Below the pieces are notes generated by a model, which did not search any database, was not told the origin of the DNA, and saw only the letters and a list, made by a program, of their open reading frames with translations. From Thermodesulfovibrio yellowstonii (GTDB lineage: Bacteria; Nitrospirota; Thermodesulfovibrionia; Thermodesulfovibrionales; Dissulfurispiraceae), in contig DYHD01000001.1 of the NCBI GenBank assembly GCA_020724365.1, positions 1-64,000 of the forward strand: a stretch of 64,000 bases of DNA, in the 5' to 3' direction. Of the stretch, positions 25,774 through 33,396 are shown piece after piece; the first letter of the stretch is position 1, and every line of letters begins with the position of its first letter. Made by a program: the position numbers and the translations under genes.

Positions 25774-26820
25774 ATGACAAAGATTACTTTTGATAAACAT
25801 TTACAGAAACAAGAGTTTTTAAATATTTTCAAAGGTTATGAGAGGGAGGTTTTTGAAGTTGAGGTTCGTCATGACCCTCTTTTAGGAAATACAAGCATTT
25901 ATAATAAACTTCTTAAAGGAAAAATTAAGGTAATTTTTGGCACATCTGATCATGGGTTGATTGATGAAATGGTTCAAGCAAGTGAAAAGAATTGCATTTT
26001 ATGCCCTGACAAAATTGAAAATAATACCCCTAAATATCCTGAGGAAATTTCTACAACAGGTCGGATTTATCAGGGTGAAGCAGTCTTGTTCCCTAATCTT
26101 TTCCCAATATCTAAATATCATGCTGTCATTTCTGTCTCAAAAGCCCACTTCCTTCGTCTAAGTGAGTTTAGCACAGAAATTTTATCAGATGCCCTAACTG
26201 CGGCGAGAATTTTTGTTAATTCAGTTTATAAAAATGATATCTCTCCGCTTTTTATTACTCTTAATGCTAACTATCTTTTCCCTGCTGGTGCTAGTTTTGT
26301 TCATCCGCATTTACAATTATTAATATCAACTGTCCCTTATTCGTATCATAAAAGGCTTTTAGACGCATGTGATAAATATCATAATACTAATCACTCTAAT
26401 TATTTCAATGATCTGATAATTGAAGAAAAAATGATTGATGAAAGATATATTTCCCAAAAAGGTAATTGGCACTGGCTTGCTTCTTTTGCACCTAGTGGCA
26501 GTAACGAGATAATAGGTATCCATGAATTTATGGACGACTTTGAGGCACTCTCTGAGCATGATATTAAACAACTTTCTTCAGGTATCTCTGAAGTGCTTAA
26601 TTATTACGAAAAAATGGGGTTCTTGAGCTTTAATTTCACAATCTTTTCTGTGAGAAACTCTCAGAATCAAAAAGGATTTAATTGCTTAGTTAAATTAATA
26701 ACGAGGCAGAATCTTTATCAAAATTATAGAAATGATGATTATTACCTACAAAAAATATTACAATCAGAATTAATGATTACCCTGCCTGAAGAATTAGCAT
26801 CAGGGATGAAAAGCATTTAA
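25774..26820 (+). CDS. GalT-like HIT-superfamily nucleotidyltransferase, substrate unknown
   Basis: The 348 residues look like galactose-1-phosphate uridylyltransferase relatives. CILC (~72-75) could be half of a metal site. NLFPISKYHAVI (~109-120) and the active-site segment ASFVHPHLQLL (~171-181) contain the HPHxQ His that forms the uridylyl-His intermediate in GalT. The GalT motif is HPHGQ; here Leu replaces Gly. No other galactose genes are present, so the substrate is uncertain. It abuts miaB with no gap. Confidence 0.72.
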   Translation: MTKITFDKHLQKQEFLNIFKGYEREVFEVEVRHDPLLGNTSIYNKLLKGKIKVIFGTSDHGLIDEMVQASEKNCILCPDKIENNTPKYPEEISTTGRIYQGEAVLFPNLFPISKYHAVISVSKAHFLRLSEFSTEILSDALTAARIFVNSVYKNDISPLFITLNANYLFPAGASFVHPHLQLLISTVPYSYHKRLLDACDKYHNTNHSNYFNDLIIEEKMIDERYISQKGNWHWLASFAPSGSNEIIGIHEFMDDFEALSEHDIKQLSSGISEVLNYYEKMGFLSFNFTIFSVRNSQNQKGFNCLVKLITRQNLYQNYRNDDYYLQKILQSELMITLPEELASGMKSI

Positions 26821-28128
26821 ATGTTAAAGCACAATATTAAGAAATATTATATTTATACTTTCGGCTGTCAAATGAATTTCCATGACTCAGAAAAGATAGC
26901 AGGAATTTTAATGTCTGATAATTATCAAGAAGCTTTAGAACCATCTGATGCCGATATTGTTATTTTTAATACCTGTAGCATAAGGCAGAAGGCTGAACAG
27001 AAATTTTTTAGTCAACTTGGAAAAATGAAGAGGCTTAAGAAAATGAATCCGCACTTGAAAATAGCTGTTGCGGGATGCATTGCTCAACAAGAGGGAGAAG
27101 CTATAATTCAAAAAGCTCCTTATGTTGATTATGTTTTAGGTCCTCAAAATATAAATCTTTTTAAGAAGATTATTGCAAATGAAGAGAAAGCCATAGCATT
27201 AGAAGATAATCCCTATCTGCAAGATATTGAATTACCATCTGAAAGGACTAATAAAGTTAAAGCATTTGTTAATATAATGTATGGTTGTGATAATTTTTGC
27301 AGCTATTGCATCGTCCCTTATACAAGAGGCAGGGAAAAGAGTAGGGCGGCTGCATCAATAATTAATGAAATAATTGAACTTTCTGAGCAGGGGTTTAAAG
27401 AGGTCACCCTTTTAGGGCAGAATGTTAATTCATATAACTCAGAATTGGATTTTCCAGGACTATTACGGGAGATAAACAGGGTAGGGGGAGGAATTAAGAG
27501 AATAAGGTTTGTTACCTCTCATCCTAAAGATCTTTCTGAAGACTTAATTTTTGCTATAAAAGAGCTTGATAAAGTCTGTGAGCATATCCATCTACCTTTA
27601 CAGTCTGGCTCATCAAAGGTTCTTAAATTGATGAATAGGAAATATACATATGAAGAATACCTTAAAAAAGTCCAGTTGTTAAGAAAAGAAATTCCTAATA
27701 TAGCAATCACCTCTGATATAATTTCGGGATTCCCTCAAGAAAGTGATGAAGATCATCTGCTAACTATAAAAGCACTGAAAGAGATTGAATTTGATGGCAT
27801 TTTTGCCTTTAAATATTCACAAAGAATTGGAACTAATGCTTCTACAATGGATGGTCAAATTGATAAAGAGATAAAGACTAAAAGATTATCAGAAATATTA
27901 GAGATTCAAGATAAGATAACCGAGAAGAAAAATAAAGACTTAGAGGGAATAGTTCAAGAAATACTTATAGAAGGACTTAGTGACGGCAATATCATAGGCA
28001 GAACAAGAACCAATAAGACATTCTCAGCACCTAAGTTTAATGGGATAGGGCAGGGAGACTTAGCTAAAGCATTGATAATTAAAGCAAATAGACATTCTCT
28101 TTTTGGAGAATTTATTCAAGCCTTATGA
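26821..28128 (+). CDS. miaB: tRNA-2-methylthio-N6-dimethylallyladenosine synthase
   Basis: MiaB is the radical-SAM methylthiotransferase acting on i6A37 of tRNA. The 435 residues hold an N-terminal UPF0004 domain with three Cys for one [4Fe-4S] (YTFGCQMNFHDSE, NTCSIRQKAE, GCIAQQEG), the radical-SAM cluster CDNFCSYC (~154-161), and a C-terminal TRAM domain. Start ATG directly follows the previous stop. It overlaps mtaB by 4 nt. Confidence 0.96.
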   Translation: MLKHNIKKYYIYTFGCQMNFHDSEKIAGILMSDNYQEALEPSDADIVIFNTCSIRQKAEQKFFSQLGKMKRLKKMNPHLKIAVAGCIAQQEGEAIIQKAPYVDYVLGPQNINLFKKIIANEEKAIALEDNPYLQDIELPSERTNKVKAFVNIMYGCDNFCSYCIVPYTRGREKSRAAASIINEIIELSEQGFKEVTLLGQNVNSYNSELDFPGLLREINRVGGGIKRIRFVTSHPKDLSEDLIFAIKELDKVCEHIHLPLQSGSSKVLKLMNRKYTYEEYLKKVQLLRKEIPNIAITSDIISGFPQESDEDHLLTIKALKEIEFDGIFAFKYSQRIGTNASTMDGQIDKEIKTKRLSEILEIQDKITEKKNKDLEGIVQEILIEGLSDGNIIGRTRTNKTFSAPKFNGIGQGDLAKALIIKANRHSLFGEFIQAL

Positions 28129-29357
28129 TATTTAAAGTTTTAACTCTCGGCTGTAAGACCAATCAAGCAGAAAGCACCCAAATAGAAAGAAACTTATGCG
28201 AAGCAGGACATAAGATAGCAGGTTATAATGAGAAACCTGACATTTGCATAATAAATACCTGTTCAGTAACTATTAAGGCAGATCAACAATCAAGACAACT
28301 TATAAAAAAATACTTAAATAATGATGTTAAAGTTATAGTTACAGGATGTTACTCAGAATTAAATTATGAAAAGTTAAAAGACACCAAATTAAAACTCGAA
28401 ATTATTAGAAACAAAGATAAAGATAAAATTTTAAATCTATTTACTAACAATAAGACTGAAATTAAGCATTATCAATACTCTCGCCAAAGACCTGCGGTTA
28501 AAATACAAGATGGTTGCAACAATTCCTGCTCATATTGTGTCATACCTTTAACAAGAGGCAAGTCAAAAAGCATTTCCCCAGAGGAGGTTATTAAAGAAAT
28601 ATACTATTACGAGTCTTCTGGTTTTAAAGAGATTGTCTTGACAGGTATTCATCTTGGAGATTATGGAGCAGACGTGACGCCAAAATCATCACTTCCCTCA
28701 CTCCTGAAATATATTTTAATAAAGACAAAAAATTTAAGGATAAGGCTCAGCTCGATTGAGATGAAAGAGATAAATGAAGAATTACTTGAAGTTTTCTCAG
28801 AACCTCGCATTTGTAAGCATCTGCATATACCACTTCAAAGCGGTGATAACAAAATTCTCAATTTGATGAACCGGAAATATAAAATTGAGGATTATGTATC
28901 CAAAGTTAAAAAATTACTTTATCGTTTTAATAATATTTGCCTTGGGACCGATGTAATAGTTGGATTTCCTGGCGAAAGAGATATTGAGTTTAAAAACTCT
29001 AAACTAATAGTTGAAGAAATTCCATTTTCTTACTTACATGTCTTTACTTTTTCTCCAAGACCACAGACTATAGCTACCTCATTTAAAAATCAGATAGATG
29101 ATAAAACAAAGAGATTAAGGTCAGAAATATTACGGTCAATTGGTGAAGCCAAAAGGACAGATTTTATTCATAAAAATATTGGTAAAATCAAACAAGTTAT
29201 TATTGAGAATGAAATTAATAAAGGTTTTACAGGCACATCAGAAGATTATATTAAGATTTTAGTTGCTAAAAATGATTGCCTTAAAACAGGAATGTTAATA
29301 GATGTTAAGCTTGATGCACATAAGAACGGGGTTGTCACTGGACTTCCTTTATTTTAA
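28125..29357 (+). CDS. mtaB: tRNA (N6-threonylcarbamoyladenosine-37) methylthiotransferase MtaB-like
   Basis: This 410-residue second methylthiotransferase has LTLGCKTNQAES, NTCSVTIKADQQ and TGCYSELN for the auxiliary [4Fe-4S] cluster and CNNSCSYC (~128-135) for the radical-SAM cluster. LGCKTNQ rather than FGCQMN and the TIKAD motif are typical of MtaB/YqeV, which adds the methylthio group to t6A37. A C-terminal TRAM domain is present. Two adjacent, differently specialised methylthiotransferases cover both major tRNA position-37 modifications. Confidence 0.9.
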   Translation: MIFKVLTLGCKTNQAESTQIERNLCEAGHKIAGYNEKPDICIINTCSVTIKADQQSRQLIKKYLNNDVKVIVTGCYSELNYEKLKDTKLKLEIIRNKDKDKILNLFTNNKTEIKHYQYSRQRPAVKIQDGCNNSCSYCVIPLTRGKSKSISPEEVIKEIYYYESSGFKEIVLTGIHLGDYGADVTPKSSLPSLLKYILIKTKNLRIRLSSIEMKEINEELLEVFSEPRICKHLHIPLQSGDNKILNLMNRKYKIEDYVSKVKKLLYRFNNICLGTDVIVGFPGERDIEFKNSKLIVEEIPFSYLHVFTFSPRPQTIATSFKNQIDDKTKRLRSEILRSIGEAKRTDFIHKNIGKIKQVIIENEINKGFTGTSEDYIKILVAKNDCLKTGMLIDVKLDAHKNGVVTGLPLF

Positions 29358-29730
29358 TTCACAACATATTATCTAATAATATTTTTTTTCTTGCTCATTA
29401 CTTACTCATTCCTAAAAGGGTTATTTTCTATCCAAAAACGATATGATTTACTAACATACTTAATGACAGGTTATTAACAATTTTGGTTTAAAGTTTATGA
29501 CCGATAAGGTATATTATGTAAAATATATTTAACCTATAGTTTTTAAATGAACGGAATAAAACTCTATATTTATCAGATATTTATATGTATAGAATGATGT
29601 TTTTTAATAAAATTTCATTTTGAAAAATTTATGGCGTGTTTGATATATCCAAATCGAGATTTGGAATTAAAGTTGTTATTCATTTTAAATTAATGATAAT
29701 ATTTATAGATCGTTTACTTGGAGGACTAAA
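29358..29730. other. AT-rich intergenic region before proS
   Basis: No ORF or RNA gene is recognisable. The only structure is at 29637-29664: a 20-bp stretch identical in inverse orientation to 40433-40452, running into the near-palindrome CCAAATC-GA-GATTTGG (29649-29664). TTGGAGGA just before 29731 is the proS Shine-Dalgarno. Confidence 0.5.
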
Positions 29731-31440
29731 ATGCGCTTTACAAAATTCTTTATCCCTACCCTCAGAGAAATCCCTACAGAAGCTGAGGCAATTAGCCATA
29801 AACTTTTACTTAAAGCTGGTTATATAAGGCAACTCGCTTCAGGTCTTTATATCTTTCTCCCTCTTTCTTGGCGGGTTTTAAACAGAATTAATAGAATTTT
29901 AAATGAAGAAATGGTTGCAATAAATGCTCAAGAAATAACAATGCCTATTCTACATCCTGCTGAAATATGGCAAACAACTGGAAGATGGTATGAAATCAAA
30001 GAAGAAATGTTTAGATTAAAAGATAGAGGCGGCAGAGATATGTGCCTCGGAATGACTCATGAAGAGATTATGACATGGCTTGCTTCTAAAGAAATTCGTT
30101 CTTATAGAGAGCTACCACAAATTTGGTATCAAATACAAACAAAGTTAAGAGATGAGGCAAGACCTAAAAGTGGAATTCTGAGGACTCGCGAATTCATTAT
30201 GAAGGATAGTTATAGCTTTGATATGGACGAAGAAGGTCTCGAAAGAAGTTATAATCTTCATGCCAATGCTTATCATAAGATTTTTACACGATGTGGGCTG
30301 AAATTCTTTAAAGTTGAATCAGACCCAGGAATGATGGGTGGCGCATGCGCTCACGAATATATGGCTCCAAGTCCAGCAGGAGAAGATGATATAGTCATTT
30401 GTGATAAATGCGGGTATATCGCTAATATTGAAATAGCTAAATCTATTCCTTCATTAAATCAAAAATTGCAATGGGAACTTGAGGAAATATTTACTCCTGA
30501 AAAAAGAACAGTTAAAGAAGTTTCTGAGTTTCTTAATATTGACCCTTCTTTTTTCATTAAATCCTTATTATTAATATCATCAGAAGGTTATGTTCTCGCC
30601 CTACTTCGCGGAGATCAAGACCTTCATGAGAAAAAATTAACAAAAATTATAGGTCCATTTAGGATAGCTCAGAAAGAAGAGGTACTTTCACATCTTAATG
30701 TAGAAGCTGGTTTCATTGGTCCAGTAGGCTATAAAGGTAGAATAATAGCTGATTTATCCCTTAAAGAAGGGGTTTATATAACAGGTGCTAATAAAATGCA
30801 TTATCATATCAAAGGTGTCAGGCCTGAAATCGATTTTTCAGCTGAATGGCATGATTTACACATAGCATGTGATGGTGATCATTGTCCGAACTGTAGCAAT
30901 ACTCTCAGAATTGAGAAAGCAATTGAGATAGGAAATATATTCAAACTTGGGACTAAATATTCTATTCCCTTAAATGCATTATTTCTTGATAATAAAGGCG
31001 TTGAAAGACCAATGATAATGGGAAGCTATGGTATAGGTCCTGCAAGGGTAGCTGCAGCCGCAGTTGAGCAAAATCATGATGAGGATGGTATTATATGGGC
31101 AAAAGCAATTGCACCCTTTGATATTGAGATTTTACCTTTGAATATGAGCGATAAAAATACAGTCGAATTAGCTGATGCTTTATACGCAAATATCTCTGAA
31201 ATATATAATAGTCTCACAGATAGAAATCTGGATGTACTCCTCGATGATAGAAATGTAAGACCAGGAGTTAAGTTTAAGGATGCTGATCTAATTGGTATTC
31301 CTATACAGATAATCATTGGAGAACGTTCACTAAAGAATAATTATATTGAGGTCAAGAGGAGGCGCACAAAAGAGACATTCAAAATTCCTATCAAACAAGC
31401 AGAAGCTGAGATAGTAAAAATTTATTATGAAACAGACTAA
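29731..31440 (+). CDS. proS: Prolyl-tRNA synthetase, bacterial type with editing insertion
   Basis: The 569-residue class II synthetase has motif 1 region GLYIFLPLSWRVL, motif 2 RDEARPKSGILRTREFIMKD, an inserted YbaK-like cis-editing domain (~225-385, between motifs 2 and 3) and motif 3 GSYGIGPARVAAA, then an anticodon-binding domain with DDRNVRPGVKFKDADLIGIP. A Cys cluster (CDGDHCPNC, ~375-383) lies late in the insertion. GGAGGA precedes the ATG. It overlaps ppx by 14 nt. Confidence 0.96.
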   Translation: MRFTKFFIPTLREIPTEAEAISHKLLLKAGYIRQLASGLYIFLPLSWRVLNRINRILNEEMVAINAQEITMPILHPAEIWQTTGRWYEIKEEMFRLKDRGGRDMCLGMTHEEIMTWLASKEIRSYRELPQIWYQIQTKLRDEARPKSGILRTREFIMKDSYSFDMDEEGLERSYNLHANAYHKIFTRCGLKFFKVESDPGMMGGACAHEYMAPSPAGEDDIVICDKCGYIANIEIAKSIPSLNQKLQWELEEIFTPEKRTVKEVSEFLNIDPSFFIKSLLLISSEGYVLALLRGDQDLHEKKLTKIIGPFRIAQKEEVLSHLNVEAGFIGPVGYKGRIIADLSLKEGVYITGANKMHYHIKGVRPEIDFSAEWHDLHIACDGDHCPNCSNTLRIEKAIEIGNIFKLGTKYSIPLNALFLDNKGVERPMIMGSYGIGPARVAAAAVEQNHDEDGIIWAKAIAPFDIEILPLNMSDKNTVELADALYANISEIYNSLTDRNLDVLLDDRNVRPGVKFKDADLIGIPIQIIIGERSLKNNYIEVKRRRTKETFKIPIKQAEAEIVKIYYETD

Positions 31441-32395
31441 TCCTTGCGATGATTTATATGCTGTTATTGATATAGGTTCTAATACTTTAAGGCTTTTAAT
31501 AGGCTGTATTAAAGATAACAAATTAATTAGACTTAAAATATCAAGAGCTGTAACAAGACTTGGTAAAAATATAAACCACACTTATGAATTAAATAATGAA
31601 AATATCGAAAAATCAATAAGTTCTCTTATTAAATTTCAACTTTTATATGAAAAATATACAGTAAAAAAGGTTTTAGCCGTTGGAACGAGTGCATTAAGAG
31701 AAGCAAAGAATAGTGTTAATTTTTTATCAGAAGTTAAGAAAAAGACAGGAATTGACATTGAGATAATCTCAGGAGAGAAGGAAGCTGAACTTACCTTAAA
31801 AGGTGTTTTGACCTGTATAGATAAAAAATCAAATCCTCTAAACGATAATAGATTTTTTATTATAGATATTGGTGGTGGAAGCACTGAATGGATATTACAG
31901 TCACAACAGACAATTAAAGGAAGCATTCCAATAGGAGCGGTCAAATTATTTGAAAGGTTTATTATTGATGATCCACCTAAAATTACTCAGATAATACAAC
32001 TAAAAGATTATATTTTATCAGAATTATTAAAGTCGGGGTTGAAAGAGATCATAAATGACAAAGTTATTCCTAATAACATCAAATTTATAGCAACAGGAGG
32101 CACTCCAACTACAATTGCTGCTATAGATTTACAACTTTCAGAGTATAATGGTGATGCAATACATCTTCATAAAATTCACCGCCCTACCCTTCAACTTATT
32201 CTTGAAAGATTATATCAAGCAACTTTAAACAATCGTAAGAAAATTGTTGGTCTCGAATCTGAAAGGGCTGATATAATTATAACAGGGACTTCGATTCTTC
32301 TAAGTTTTATGGAAACTTTAGATTTCAATGAATTAATAGTGAGTGACTTTGGCTTATTGGAAGGACTACTTATGAGTGTGGCATATGATAAATAA
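31427..32395 (+). CDS. Ppx/GppA exopolyphosphatase-type phosphatase
   Basis: The 322-residue ASKHA-fold enzyme has AVIDIGSNTLRLLIG (~13-27), AVGTSALREAKN, ISGEKEAELTLKGV and FIIDIGGGSTEWIL (~144-157), and later ATGGTPTTIAAIDL. It should hydrolyse polyphosphate or pppGpp. The length corresponds to the short form lacking the C-terminal HD-like domain. Its start lies 14 nt inside proS. Confidence 0.9.
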   Translation: MKQTNPCDDLYAVIDIGSNTLRLLIGCIKDNKLIRLKISRAVTRLGKNINHTYELNNENIEKSISSLIKFQLLYEKYTVKKVLAVGTSALREAKNSVNFLSEVKKKTGIDIEIISGEKEAELTLKGVLTCIDKKSNPLNDNRFFIIDIGGGSTEWILQSQQTIKGSIPIGAVKLFERFIIDDPPKITQIIQLKDYILSELLKSGLKEIINDKVIPNNIKFIATGGTPTTIAAIDLQLSEYNGDAIHLHKIHRPTLQLILERLYQATLNNRKKIVGLESERADIIITGTSILLSFMETLDFNELIVSDFGLLEGLLMSVAYDK

Positions 32396-32396
32396 A

Positions 32397-32849
32397 ATGA
32401 AAATTAAGAGAGCTAAAATATCTGATGTTAAACAAATTCATAAATTCATAAATGAATTTGCCAAAAAAGAGACTATGCTTGCACGTTCTCTTAATGAACT
32501 TTATGAAGGAATTAGAGATTTTGTTATCTTTGAAGATAAGGGTATTTTAATGGGCGTCTGTGCATTAAGAATTTTATGGGAGGATCTTGCTGAGATAAGA
32601 TCATTAGCTGTAAAAGAAGAATTTCAGAGAAGCGGCATTGGCAGGTCGCTTGTTCAGCAATGTCTTGAGGATGCAAAAAGTCTTGGAATAAAGAAGGTCT
32701 TTGCCCTAACTTATCAACCAGATTTTTTCAAGAGGCTTGGCTTTAAAGATATAGATAAAAGCAGACTACCGCAGAAAATCTGGGGTGATTGTCTGAAATG
32801 TCCAAAATTCCCTGAATGTGATGAACATGCTGTGATTATTTATCTGTAA
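32397..32849 (+). CDS. GNAT N-acetyltransferase, ArgA-like
   Basis: Signature acetyl-CoA-binding segment VKEEFQRSGIGRSLVQ (~78-93) identifies a GNAT. The C-terminal IWGDCLKCPKFPECDEHAVI is typical of the short, stand-alone N-acetylglutamate-synthase-like proteins, which acetylate glutamate in arginine synthesis, so this is plausibly an ArgA of the minimal type. The start is not certain: ATG 32397 is the most natural, with ATG 32385 and GTG 32376 in frame but overlapping ppx. It converges with the SurA-N-like gene, with the 3' ends overlapping. Confidence 0.82.
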   Translation: MKIKRAKISDVKQIHKFINEFAKKETMLARSLNELYEGIRDFVIFEDKGILMGVCALRILWEDLAEIRSLAVKEEFQRSGIGRSLVQQCLEDAKSLGIKKVFALTYQPDFFKRLGFKDIDKSRLPQKIWGDCLKCPKFPECDEHAVIIYL

Positions 32850-33396
32850 TAAGTATTTTTATTTCAGCCTGTTGCCATAATTCCTCAAGATGTTTCTTTA
32901 AGATATCATTGAACTCTTTTTCAATAAGGTATTTTTCTATCTGATCTCTGACGAGTAGTTCATCCTGTCCCTTAAATTCTTCTCTATGTTTATTATAAAA
33001 CTCAGAAATATCCTCTTCTTTGATAAATATTCTTGACTTGATTCTAATATCCAGGTATGCATTTATCAGTTCATCATCCGTTTGAGCCTGTAGCCTGATT
33101 TTCCTTGCCTCTTTTAAAAGTAATAGGCGGTTAATCATCGAGTGCAAAATTTCTTTTTGAGTCATATAAGGGGCTGTTTTCCTAACCTTCTCAGTTTCAT
33201 TCTCAAGGTCTGAAAGGGTTATAGCTGTATCATCAACATAGGCAACCAGTCTATCTATAATAATTCCAAACGAATAACCTGCAAAAAAGACACTAAAAAG
33301 TGCAAATACAAAAAATCCTAGTAACCCATTTAAAAATAATAAAAATCTTCTTTTTTTCATTTGGTTTATTATCATCTCAAATATAGTATAAATCAA
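32836..33396 (-). CDS. SurA N-terminal-domain-like chaperone, membrane-anchored
   Basis: A basic stretch (KKRR) and a single hydrophobic helix (~18-42) form a signal or anchor. They are followed by the SurA_N pattern IIDRLVAYVDDTAITLSDLE (~47-66) and helical sequence to residue 186. No PPIase domain is present. It would help outer-membrane protein folding in the periplasm, in keeping with its position 3' of the Omp85 gene, which it overlaps by 4 nt. Start is ambiguous: TTG 33396 (TTGA overlap), ATG 33375 or ATG 33360. Confidence 0.75.
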   Translation of the reverse strand: MIYTIFEMIINQMKKRRFLLFLNGLLGFFVFALFSVFFAGYSFGIIIDRLVAYVDDTAITLSDLENETEKVRKTAPYMTQKEILHSMINRLLLLKEARKIRLQAQTDDELINAYLDIRIKSRIFIKEEDISEFYNKHREEFKGQDELLVRDQIEKYLIEKEFNDILKKHLEELWQQAEIKILITDK

